DNA from: CAZPEV01 sp964585635
GTDB lineage: Bacteria > Zixibacteria > MSB-5A5 > GN15 > JAAZOE01
Reading direction: 5' to 3'
Assembly: GCA_964585635.1 (NCBI GenBank)
Contig: CAZPEV010000074.1
Span: 1-14,374, forward strand
DNA length: 14,374 nt
Within the stretch, counting starts at the first letter, position 1, and every line of letters begins with the position of its first letter. Of this stretch, positions 6,459 to 13,753 are shown one piece after another. Below the pieces are notes generated by a model. It was not told the origin of the DNA. It ran no database searches and was given only the letters and a program-made list of their open reading frames with translations. Both the position numbers and the translations under genes were made by a program.

Positions 6459-9044
6459 GTGGCTCGCTCAACCGGTCCGACACCCTGGGTTTTGGTTGCC
6501 ATCATAGTAGCTTGCTGGGCAGCCGCGTCCCTCTTTGCCGCCGACGCCCCCCCAAGCGACCGGGCCATCGACCCGGCTCGGAAGGCGGCCGCGCCCGGCA
6601 TTCCCAACATCCAGTTTGCCGTGCACAAGGTCGGCAAGCTCGGCCTGACGGTTTCCAACTTCGGAACTTTCGGCACCGGCTCCTACGGCAAGCTGGTCAT
6701 CGACGGCGAGGAGGTCCTGTCATGCGAGTACCCGATCAATTCCAACGTCGAGTATCTCTACAGCGGCGCCTTGTGGATCGGGGCCGTCCTGGGGGAGGAT
6801 ACGCTGGTCTCGGTCGGCGATGACGGCTGGTACCGCGTCACGGAGCTATTGCCCGATGCCGGCGATGCCGGCGCCATCATCGCCCGCTCGACCCTTAAGT
6901 CCAGTCCCAATTATGATCCCCGGGCGGTTTCTGAACAGGATTTCATCGCGACCTACACCGATACGGTAACCAATCCGAGCCTGACCGGCTGGGATCCGAT
7001 CGACAACCGGCCGCATATTCCCCTGAACGTCTCCGTCCGGCAAAGCAGCTATGCCTGGAGCTATACCTACGCCGAGGATTTCGTAATCCTCGATTACCAG
7101 ATCACCAACATCGGCTCGCGGCCCCTGCATGATATGTACCTGGGCGTTTACGTGGACGGCTCGGCCTACCACCTTTCCCGCGAACTGACCGGTGGCATGG
7201 ATGACATCTGCGGCTTTCGCCGCGAGACCCCGATGGCTACCGGCATCTGTCTCGAACGGGATACGGCGGATAATCCCTGGATCGATACGATCAACGTCGC
7301 CTGGATTGCCGACAACGACGGCGACCCGGGGCCAGGCGGCGCCTGGGATTACGCCTCGGCGCGGGCCGTCACCGGCACCAAAATCCTGCGTACTCCCAAT
7401 CCGGACGCCACCGTCAGCTTCAACTGGTGGGTGTCCAACATGAATTCCGTGCTGGACTTCGGTCCTCGCCGCACGGGCACATTGGCTGATCCGTTCCGGC
7501 CGTTCGGATCGCAGTTGGGAACACCCTTGGGTGACAAGAACAAGTATTATATTATGCGCCACGACGAATTCGACTACGACCAGCTTTTCGCCGCCGTGTC
7601 GCATGTCGGCCAGGGGTTCCTCTCGCCGCCGAACTTTGATTATGCAGTCGATTTCGCCAACGGCTTTGACACCCGCTACCTGCTCTCGTTCGGCCCGTTC
7701 GACGCCGCCCCGGGCGAAACCTTGCCGGTGACGATTGCCTATATCGCCGGCGACAACTTCCATGTCAGCCCCGACGACTTCGCCCGGTATTTCGATCCTT
7801 TGCATCCGGATGCCTACTATGGGAAGCTGAGTTTTTCCGATCTCGATACCAACGCCCGTTGGGCGGGCTGGGTCTATGACAACCCCGGGATTGACACCGA
7901 CGGCAATGGTGATTCGGGGACGTTTTGCTGGAACTATGTCTGGGAAGATACCACGCTGTTCAACCCCGACACCAGCGGTCCGTCCTTCTTTGTCGCCATC
8001 GACTCCTTCAAGACCTATTACCGCGGGGACGGTGCGCCCGATTTCAAGGGGGCTTCGCCGCCACCGCCGCCAAGGCTAAAGGTCTATCCCGGTTTCGGCC
8101 GGGTGACGTTGCGCTGGAACGGTCAGGAGAGTGAAAGCCATATCGATGCCTTCACGGGTCATAAAGATTTTGAGGGATACCGCGTTTATTTTGCCGAGGG
8201 GAACCGCTTATCCGATTACGTTCTGCTCAGCTCGTACGATATCGAAGATTACCGGGTATTTCGGTTTGATACCCTTCGCCACGGCTTTGTCCAGATCGGG
8301 CTGCCGGTGACGCGGGATCAGTTGCGGCAAACCTATGGCGCCGCCTTTGATCCCGCCGTCTATTATGACGGCAACCATTACTTCACCGATTCGCGAAACG
8401 GCGACATGGTATATTGCGTCCCTCAAGAGTGGAATCAATCCGATCTTTCCAATCCTCTTGGCATTCACCATGCGTATCCTGATGGGCGCCTGGAAAACCG
8501 CGCCGACACGACGGAAGACGGGTATTTGCGATATTATGAATATGAGTTTACCGTCGATAACTTGCAGCCGTCTCTTCCCTATTACTTTTCCGTAACCGCG
8601 TTTGATAATGCCTCCGCCGGTTTTGGCGTGGGGGCGCTGGAGTCATCGCCGCTGGCCAACACCGTGCGCGAATACCCCTTACCGGCGGCCGCAGATGTGG
8701 AGCAGGAAGGCTTGACGGTGATGGTCTACCCCAATCCCTATCGCATCGACGGCGGCTATGCCGACGTCGGCTACGAGAATCGCGACCGGACGGAGTCGGC
8801 CGAATGGGCCCGCGCCATCCATTTCGCCAACCTTCCCCGGGTCTGCACCATCAGGATATTCACGCTCAACGGCGATTTGGTGCAGGAGATTGAGCACGAC
8901 CGCCCCGACGGCGGACCCGGTTCGCAGCATGAAGCATGGAACGTGATCAGCAAGAATACGCAGGGGGTGGTAACCGGCGTTTATCTCTGGCAGGTGTCAT
9001 CGCTCATGGGGGATCAGATCGGCAAGCTGGTGATCATCAAATGA
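6459..9044 (+). CDS. Large surface protein with Fn3-like domain and Por/FlgD-like C-terminal sorting domain
   Basis: This protein has 861 aa from the GTG at 6459 (AAGAGG four bases upstream). That start gives a good signal peptide (TPWVLVAIIVACWAAASLFA). A GTG at 6381 would add 26 residues ahead of it and is less likely. The N-terminal region (about 45-470) is a beta-rich domain common in FCB surface proteins, with CEYPINSNVEYLYSGALWIG and a partner-like segment FVILDYQITNIGSRPLHDMY. A proline spacer (SPPPPPRL, about 530-537) leads into a fibronectin type III-like region (about 537-710). The last about 107 residues resemble Por/type IX secretion C-terminal domains: VYPNPYRIDGG (756 on), IRIFTLNGDLVQEIEH, then GVVTGVYLWQVSS and a final KLVIIK. 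It is therefore probably exported and attached at the outer surface. No enzyme motif is visible. It is convergent with the copper ATPase gene, with only 34 nt between stops and no clear terminator. Confidence 0.85.
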   Translation: MARSTGPTPWVLVAIIVACWAAASLFAADAPPSDRAIDPARKAAAPGIPNIQFAVHKVGKLGLTVSNFGTFGTGSYGKLVIDGEEVLSCEYPINSNVEYLYSGALWIGAVLGEDTLVSVGDDGWYRVTELLPDAGDAGAIIARSTLKSSPNYDPRAVSEQDFIATYTDTVTNPSLTGWDPIDNRPHIPLNVSVRQSSYAWSYTYAEDFVILDYQITNIGSRPLHDMYLGVYVDGSAYHLSRELTGGMDDICGFRRETPMATGICLERDTADNPWIDTINVAWIADNDGDPGPGGAWDYASARAVTGTKILRTPNPDATVSFNWWVSNMNSVLDFGPRRTGTLADPFRPFGSQLGTPLGDKNKYYIMRHDEFDYDQLFAAVSHVGQGFLSPPNFDYAVDFANGFDTRYLLSFGPFDAAPGETLPVTIAYIAGDNFHVSPDDFARYFDPLHPDAYYGKLSFSDLDTNARWAGWVYDNPGIDTDGNGDSGTFCWNYVWEDTTLFNPDTSGPSFFVAIDSFKTYYRGDGAPDFKGASPPPPPRLKVYPGFGRVTLRWNGQESESHIDAFTGHKDFEGYRVYFAEGNRLSDYVLLSSYDIEDYRVFRFDTLRHGFVQIGLPVTRDQLRQTYGAAFDPAVYYDGNHYFTDSRNGDMVYCVPQEWNQSDLSNPLGIHHAYPDGRLENRADTTEDGYLRYYEYEFTVDNLQPSLPYYFSVTAFDNASAGFGVGALESSPLANTVREYPLPAAADVEQEGLTVMVYPNPYRIDGGYADVGYENRDRTESAEWARAIHFANLPRVCTIRIFTLNGDLVQEIEHDRPDGGPGSQHEAWNVISKNTQGVVTGVYLWQVSSLMGDQIGKLVIIK

Positions 9045-9078
9045 GCCTGCGGTCATACTTCAGATATTGATCAAGTCA

Positions 9079-11526
9079 TCAGTTCGAATCGTCGGACGGC
9101 GCTATCGGCTGCAGCCGACGAAGCCGCAACGAATTACCGACGACAAAGACCGATGACAACGCCATCGCCGCCGCCGCCGGAGCCGGGGTCAGGGTCAAGC
9201 CGAAGACCGGATAAAGAACCCCCGCGGCCAGGGGAATCATGGCAACGTTGTAGAAAAAGGCCCAGAAAAGATTCTGCTTGATGATGCGGAGCGTGGCGGC
9301 GGACACGTACAGCGCCGTCAGAATACCGTTCAGCGACCGTCCGGTAATGGTAATGTCGGAGGCTTTCATCGCGATATCGGCGCCGGTGCCGAGGGCAATG
9401 CCGATATCGGCCGCCGCCAGCGCCGCGGCGTCATTGACGCCGTCGCCGACCATGACGGTTTTGAACCCGGCCCCGCGAAGGGAGTCAATCGTCACCAGCT
9501 TCTTCTCCGGCGTCGCTTCCGCCTCCACTCGCTTTATTCCCAGCTTGGCGGCCACGATTGCCCCCGCATAGCGATTGTCGCCGGTCAGCAGGAGAACTTC
9601 CCGTCCCTGCCGGATCAACGTTTCGATCACCGCCGCAGCACCATCCTTGATGGCATCGGCCAGGACCAGCGCTCCCAGATACTGCCCATCGGCGGTCGCA
9701 TAAATAATCGTGGTGCCTTTGGCTTTTTCGATTTTGGCCATTTCGGCCTTCTGTTCATCCGCGACACCGGTCGCGACAAACTCCCGCCGTCCAATGGTAA
9801 TATGGCGCCCGTCGACCACCGCCTCGATGCCCTGGCCCGGCGCAAAGGTGTGGCTTTCGGCCGGCCTGGCCTTGACGCCATCGGCGGCCGCTTTGTTTCT
9901 GATGGCTTTGCCATAGGGATGCTCGGAATAATACTCGGCCGATGCCGCCAGTTGAACCAGATCGGCTGCGGTGACTCCCTCGGCCGGCATAACCTGCTCG
10001 ACGTACGGCGTTCCCTCGGTCAGGGTGCCGGTCTTGTCGAAGACAAAGCAATCGGCTTTGCTCAGCCTTTCCAGCACCTCGCCGTCCTTGAAGAGCACAC
10101 CCAGTCGAGCAGCCCGGCCCGTTCCCACCAGAATGGCGGTCGGCGTAGCCAGGCCGAGAGCGCAGGGACAGGCAACCAGCAGCACCGCCACCGGCGCCAG
10201 CAGCAGCATCTGGGATTCTGGATCAAGGATAGCCCACATAACCAGCGTGAGCAGGGCCACGCCGATGACTATCGGCACAAATATCCCCGCGACCCGATCG
10301 GCCAGACGCTGAATCGGCGCTTTGGCGCTTTGAGCCTCCTGCACCATCCGGATCATCCTGGCCAGCACCGTTCCACTCCCCACCCGAGTCACCGTGACGG
10401 TGATTCCCCCGGTCACGTTGACCGTCCCGCCGATCACGGTATCAGGCGACTTCTTTACCACCGGTATCGCTTCGCCGGTGAACATCGATTCGTCGACGGC
10501 GGTATGGCCGGCACTGATGACGCCATCGGCCGGGATTGACTGTCCCGGACGAACCACGATCCGGTCGCCGACGGCCACTTGGTGTATATCAACCTGCTCT
10601 TCCGCCCCGGATGCGGTCAGGCGCGCGGCCGTCTGTGGGATGAGGGAGGCCATCCCGGTGGCGGCATCACGCGCTTCCTGCGTGGCTTTGGCCTCGAGGT
10701 AGCGACCGAGCAGGATAAAGGTCAGAATCATGGCCGTCGTCTCATAATAGACCGCCGGCGCCGACCCGGCCTGGGGGCCAAAGAGCGTGATCGTCGCCGC
10801 CAGCGAATAGACAAAGGCGCTGCCGGAGCCGAGAGCAATCAGGCTGTTCATGTTCGCTTGCCGGTGACGCAACCGTTGCCAGGCATCCCCAAAGAAGAGC
10901 CGTCCGGCATACAGGACCGGTAGCGTCAGAAGCAATTGCACGACGGCCGACACGCGATGGGAAATCATCAGCAAACGGAAGGGATGCTGCCCCATGTGCA
11001 GCAGGAAGATCAGCACCGTGCAGGCCGCGGCCATGACCAGTTCCTGCCGCAGGCGACGGTCCGACTGATGGGTGTCCTCATCCGAGACATGGAATACCGC
11101 CTCGTATCCGATTGCCCTGATGTCATCCGGCAGGCGCTCGCGGTCGTAGGCTCCATCGATCAGATCGATCTGGCCGATCTGGGTGGCGAAATTGATCCTG
11201 ACGTCGGCGATACCAGGAATCTTCCTCAGCCCGTTCTCCAGCGTGGTGACGCAGGCGGCGCAGCGCAGATTGAGAATGTCGACATCCTCCCGCACGACGG
11301 GAACGATCAGGCCGGACCGCTTGATCTCTTCCACGGCGACATTGACCGCCGCACCATGTTTGTCGGGGCGAGCCAGGGTAAACTGAATCTGAGCCGTCTT
11401 AAGGTCAACGGCGACGCCTGATAGCCCCTCGATTCCCTGCAGTCGCCGAGTCAAAAGATCGGCGGTGGCGCGGCCATTAAGCCCGCGCACGGAAATCCGG
11501 TATAAGGAAGGCGAAGAAGTATTCAC
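9079..11526 (-). CDS. copA: Cu(I)-exporting P1B-type ATPase
   Basis: This 815-aa protein starts at GTG 11526; a weak AAGGGA lies about ten bases upstream. It pumps Cu+ (or Ag+) out of the cytoplasm using ATP. The core motifs are intact: TGEA (350-353), CPC in the membrane (453-455), DKTGT with the phosphorylated Asp 497, SEHP (534-537), TGDN (648-651) and GDGVNDA (694-700). YN (759-760) in the seventh helix and MALSS (788-792) in the eighth are the Cu+-specific residues of the CopA class. Residues 82-150 are a heavy-metal-associated domain with CAAC (89-92), but its usual GM lead-in is replaced by LR. Residues 7-76 look like an earlier such domain that has lost both cysteines (GLNGRAT at the loop). 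No copper chaperone or CsoR/CueR regulator gene is adjacent. A promoter with an internal inverted repeat lies about 80-110 nt upstream. Confidence 0.96.
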   Translation of the reverse strand: MNTSSPSLYRISVRGLNGRATADLLTRRLQGIEGLSGVAVDLKTAQIQFTLARPDKHGAAVNVAVEEIKRSGLIVPVVREDVDILNLRCAACVTTLENGLRKIPGIADVRINFATQIGQIDLIDGAYDRERLPDDIRAIGYEAVFHVSDEDTHQSDRRLRQELVMAAACTVLIFLLHMGQHPFRLLMISHRVSAVVQLLLTLPVLYAGRLFFGDAWQRLRHRQANMNSLIALGSGSAFVYSLAATITLFGPQAGSAPAVYYETTAMILTFILLGRYLEAKATQEARDAATGMASLIPQTAARLTASGAEEQVDIHQVAVGDRIVVRPGQSIPADGVISAGHTAVDESMFTGEAIPVVKKSPDTVIGGTVNVTGGITVTVTRVGSGTVLARMIRMVQEAQSAKAPIQRLADRVAGIFVPIVIGVALLTLVMWAILDPESQMLLLAPVAVLLVACPCALGLATPTAILVGTGRAARLGVLFKDGEVLERLSKADCFVFDKTGTLTEGTPYVEQVMPAEGVTAADLVQLAASAEYYSEHPYGKAIRNKAAADGVKARPAESHTFAPGQGIEAVVDGRHITIGRREFVATGVADEQKAEMAKIEKAKGTTIIYATADGQYLGALVLADAIKDGAAAVIETLIRQGREVLLLTGDNRYAGAIVAAKLGIKRVEAEATPEKKLVTIDSLRGAGFKTVMVGDGVNDAAALAAADIGIALGTGADIAMKASDITITGRSLNGILTALYVSAATLRIIKQNLFWAFFYNVAMIPLAAGVLYPVFGLTLTPAPAAAAMALSSVFVVGNSLRLRRLQPIAPSDDSN

Positions 11527-11602
11527 CGTGGCGTTTCCCTTAGGTTTTTGAGCCGAATCATCGGTTCCTCACAGGTCTCTTCATGGATGAGCTACAGACC
11601 GT

Positions 11603-11632
11603 AATATATAGCCTCAGGCTCATGGCAGTCAA
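11603..11632 (-). promoter_or_regulatory. copA promoter with inverted repeat in the spacer
   Basis: On the minus strand, TTGACT (11632-11627) is followed by TATATT (11608-11603) at 18 nt, or TATATA (11610-11605) at 16 nt. The interrupted palindrome AGCCT-C-AGGCT (11610-11620) lies between the two boxes, where a repressor or MerR-type activator could bind. The leader to the GTG at 11526 would be about 70 nt. The promoter is well supported; the operator is inference. Confidence 0.6.
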
Positions 11633-11637
11633 AAGGT

Positions 11638-11682
11638 AAAAAGCAACCCGGTCCGGCACGAACCGCCAAGAACCGGGAGCTT
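11638..11682 (-). terminator. Terminator of the ECF sigma gene
   Basis: On the minus strand, GAAGC and CCCGGT pair with ACCGGG and GCTT across a loop that itself has a GGC/GCC pair, and TTTTT follows (11642-11638). There is a small internal loop between the two stem parts. It lies about 60 nt after the sigma gene stop and runs directly into the TTGACT of the copA promoter. Confidence 0.65.
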
Positions 11683-11740
11683 CCAAGATGAGGCAAGAAG
11701 AAGGTGCCACTATCGCTGACGGTCTAGCGCGGGGCGGCCG

Positions 11741-12385
11741 TCACTTGATTCCCAGGGCGATCAAAAGCCCAGGGCAGCGGCGCAGCAAATCCTTGCGGAT
11801 TTTTTGGCGCGCCCGATGCAGATACCAGCGGACCGTTGCCTCCGGCATATCCATGATATTGGCCACGTCGTCGATCTGACATCCTTCGATATCGCGCAGG
11901 ACAAAGGCCGACTTCTGCTTGCCATTCAGCTTTTCCGTGGCGGCGGTGATATATTGGCGTAATTGGCTGGTCTGATAATTGTTTTCCGGATTGTCGCGGT
12001 AGTTTTCGGCCGTCTCCCGGACGTTGTCCAGCGGTTCGTGACGGTGCCGCTTATGCTTCCGCATGTAATCGATTGAGGCGTTGACGGTGATACGATACAG
12101 CCAAGTGTAGAAACGCTTGCTCTCGTCATAGCGCCAGATATTTTGCGAGGTCTTGACGAATACGTTCTGGGTAATGTCGGCGGCTTCATCATAGTCGCCG
12201 AGCATTTTGTAGGCCAGGGCGGCCACCTGGCTGCGATACTTATCCACGAGCTCGCCGAAGGCTCGCTGGTCTCCCTTTTTTACCCGTCTGATAATGGCCT
12301 TGACTTCCAACTCGTCCCCATCATCATCGGTGGGAGACATGACAGCCGCGCCGGTTCTGCTGATGATCGTCTCTTTTTTGTTCAT
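11741..12385 (-). CDS. ECF (RpoE-type) RNA polymerase sigma factor
   Basis: This 214-aa protein starts at ATG 12385, with AAGGA eight bases upstream. The TTG at 12412 and the ATG at 12394 are weaker alternatives that add 9 or 3 residues. After an acidic N-terminal stretch (DDDGDELEVKA), region 2 spans about residues 37-113 (GDQRAFGELVDKY, DEAADITQNVFVKTSQNIWR, FYTWLYRITVNASIDYMRK). Region 4 spans about 145-200, with a helix-turn-helix (CQIDDVANIMDMPEATVRWY, then LHRARQKIRK). The length and the absence of regions 1 and 3 are typical of the ECF group, which directs polymerase to envelope or stress genes. No anti-sigma gene follows; the next gene is copA, after a terminator. Two promoter candidates lie upstream, one vegetative and one ECF-like, the latter hinting at autoregulation. 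Confidence 0.93.
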   Translation of the reverse strand: MNKKETIISRTGAAVMSPTDDDGDELEVKAIIRRVKKGDQRAFGELVDKYRSQVAALAYKMLGDYDEAADITQNVFVKTSQNIWRYDESKRFYTWLYRITVNASIDYMRKHKRHRHEPLDNVRETAENYRDNPENNYQTSQLRQYITAATEKLNGKQKSAFVLRDIEGCQIDDVANIMDMPEATVRWYLHRARQKIRKDLLRRCPGLLIALGIK

Positions 12386-12455
12386 TGCGCCCATCCTTGC
12401 TGTGTTCTTCAAATCACTTCATAACAACATGGACTGCCATAGATCACTATCCCAA

Positions 12456-12484
12456 TTTAACCCTGGATGGGTGGTTTCTGTTCC
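12456..12484 (-). promoter_or_regulatory. Candidate ECF-type promoter of the sigma gene
   Basis: On the minus strand, GGAACAG (12484-12478), a 15-nt spacer, then GGTTAAA (12462-12456). The predicted start near 12450 leaves about 65 nt of leader. The spacing equals that of the candidate ahead of the PDZ gene (971-999). The -10 match is loose, so this is tentative. Confidence 0.3.
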
Positions 12485-12536
12485 CAGTTAATCGCATTCA
12501 CATATCAGTTTGTGCACATTACCTCAGGAGCAGAGG

Positions 12537-12653
12537 ATGAAGGACAGTCGGGAGTCGCTTCCGGGGAGCATCAGTCTAAAAGAGAATGCGAAAGTCCGCC
12601 CACCTTTTCTTGCCTTCGTTAAATATAGTAACGCGGAGACAAATAGTCAATAA
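12537..12653 (+). CDS. Possible 38-aa open frame antisense to the sigma leader
   Basis: The frame begins at ATG 12537 with a good AGGAG (12526-12530) six bases upstream and encodes MKDSRESLPGSISLKENAKV, then RPPFLAFVKYSNAETNSQ. It has no recognisable domain. No clear plus-strand promoter precedes it. It lies entirely within the predicted untranslated leader of the minus-strand sigma gene, and its strand is opposite to all neighbours. The good ribosome site may be coincidence. Confidence 0.2.
   Translation: MKDSRESLPGSISLKENAKVRPPFLAFVKYSNAETNSQ
12622..12650 (-). promoter_or_regulatory. Sigma70-like promoter ahead of the sigma gene
   Basis: On the minus strand, TTGACT (12650-12645), a 17-nt spacer, then TATATT (12627-12622). 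Both boxes and the spacing are close to ideal. The transcript would begin near 12615, about 230 nt before the sigma gene ATG, so it has a long leader and may be one of two promoters. It begins immediately after the T-tract of the M23 gene terminator. Confidence 0.65.
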
Positions 12654-12680
12654 GAAACCCTGCCGGAAAGCCGGCAGGGT
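12651..12680 (-). terminator. Terminator of the M23 peptidase gene
   Basis: On the minus strand, ACCCTGCCGG (12680-12671), loop CTTT, CCGGCAGGGT (12666-12657), then TTCTTA. The 10-bp stem is perfect. It lies 26 nt after the stop codon. Confidence 0.92.
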
Positions 12681-12706
12681 CAGATATCATGATGTTCCTT
12701 AACGAT

Positions 12707-13606
12707 TTACTTGTTCAGAATAAATCCGTACGGATTGACCGGACGGCCGTCCTTGAGGACTTCATAATGCAGGTGCGGGCCGGTGCTATAACCGGTATTC
12801 CCCACCCGGCCGATCAGATCGCCCCGGTTAATCCTTTGGCCGACAGTCACATTATAGGCGCTTAGATGGCCATATCGAGTGGCCAAGCCAAACCCGTGGT
12901 CGATCAGAATGGTTTTGCCCAGCCCACTATACAGGCTGACCGACAGCACCTTGCCGCCGGCCGGAGCGTAGATCGGCGTGCCGATCCGATTGGCGATATC
13001 CAGGCCGGAATGGAACTGCCTAAATCCGGTAAAAGGGTCGGTCATATTGCCGAATCCGCGCGAAATACTCCCGATCACCGGCATGATCGAGGGGGTGTGA
13101 TCGAGGCGGTCGCGCCGGCCAGCGAGCAGTTCGTAGACCTCTTGGTACCGTTCCCGCTCAAACTGAGCCAGCCGAACCAGGCCATCGACGACCGATGTTA
13201 CCTCAAAGGCTGCGGAACGAACAGAGCTGAGGGTATCCAGCTCCAAATCCGAGGGACCGCCGATACCCAAAAGGCGCGACTCGGGGTCGATAATCGGCAG
13301 GTCGAAAATCGTGCGAAGCACCTCTTCCTTGGCCACCAGAAGGCCAAACTCGCTCTTAAGACCCGCCACCGACTGTTTCAGATCGCCGTATTGCTGGGCC
13401 AGCGTGTTGTTTTCGGTCGTCAGCTGCCTTAGCCGGGCCTGGTCGACCCGCTGGTCGAAATAGTCGGCCAAAAGGAACAGGTTGACCAATATGAAACAGA
13501 TGCTGCAGACGCCGATCGTCCAGAGGAGCTTAACCGGGATTGCGTATTCCTTGACATCCCCCCGGTTACGAGGAATGATCATAACCGTAATTTTGTCTTT
13601 CCACAT
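12707..13606 (-). CDS. Membrane-anchored M23 (LytM-type) peptidase
   Basis: This 299-aa protein starts at ATG 13606, with AAGGA five bases upstream. A longer frame opens at 13657 but would begin inside the predicted promoter. Residues 1-25 are cytoplasmic and basic, and residues 27-47 are a single membrane helix (LLWTIGVCSICFILVNLFLL). Residues 50-100 are a coiled-coil candidate (ARLRQLTTENNTLAQQYGDL). Residues 175-299 are the peptidase domain. Its zinc ligands are present: H199 and D203 in HSGLD, and H280 in GPHLH (276-280), with H247 (YGHLS) and H278 as the other conserved histidines. Such enzymes cut peptidoglycan cross-links in the periplasm, in growth or division, and some serve as scaffolds. 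It is a single-gene unit with a near-consensus promoter whose spacer is a C5G9 run. Confidence 0.93.
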   Translation of the reverse strand: MWKDKITVMIIPRNRGDVKEYAIPVKLLWTIGVCSICFILVNLFLLADYFDQRVDQARLRQLTTENNTLAQQYGDLKQSVAGLKSEFGLLVAKEEVLRTIFDLPIIDPESRLLGIGGPSDLELDTLSSVRSAAFEVTSVVDGLVRLAQFERERYQEVYELLAGRRDRLDHTPSIMPVIGSISRGFGNMTDPFTGFRQFHSGLDIANRIGTPIYAPAGGKVLSVSLYSGLGKTILIDHGFGLATRYGHLSAYNVTVGQRINRGDLIGRVGNTGYSTGPHLHYEVLKDGRPVNPYGFILNK

Positions 13607-13656
13607 ACCTATCCTTGGGGAAAAGGGCTCCTTCTCCCGTCCCTTGGTAAAGGTCA

Positions 13657-13685
13657 AGTATATCCCCCCCCCGGGGGTATGTCAA
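13657..13685 (-). promoter_or_regulatory. M23 gene promoter with homopolymeric C5G9 spacer
   Basis: On the minus strand, TTGACA (13685-13680), a 17-nt spacer and TATACT (13662-13657). The spacer is TA, then five C, nine G and one A. Both boxes are nearly ideal. Transcription would start near 13650, leaving about 44 nt to the ATG at 13606. A nine-G run is prone to slippage and would change the box spacing one base at a time. Confidence 0.75.
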
Positions 13686-13699
13686 GTTAAAACAATATT

Positions 13700-13728
13700 T
13701 AAAAAACGGGTAAAACTCCCGGTTTTTG
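13700..13728 (-). terminator. Terminator of the 46-aa protein gene
   Basis: On the minus strand, AAAAAC, CGGG, loop AGTTTTA, CCCG, then TTTTTT. The stem pairs AAAAA-CGGG with CCCG-TTTTT with one bulged C. It lies 26 nt after the stop of the 46-aa frame and just before the -35 box of the M23 promoter. The opposite strand also ends in TTTTT, so it could act both ways. Confidence 0.65.
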
Positions 13729-13753
13729 GGGGATATGGGGGGCCGCTGAGGGG

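Noticed and set aside
6846..7805. 319-codon minus-strand frame inside the large surface protein gene
   Set aside because: It is a codon-position shadow of the plus-strand gene, which has signal peptide, domain order and sorting tail. The reverse frame has no recognisable domain.
9045..9078. Shared bidirectional terminator between the convergent surface protein and copA genes
   Set aside because: The 34-nt gap contains no stable stem with a T-tract. A weak CGTCGG/CCGACG pair lies inside the end of copA but lacks a T-tract.
12386..12412. TTG at 12412 or ATG at 12394 as the sigma factor start
   Set aside because: Neither has a good ribosome site. ATG 12385 has AAGGA eight bases upstream.
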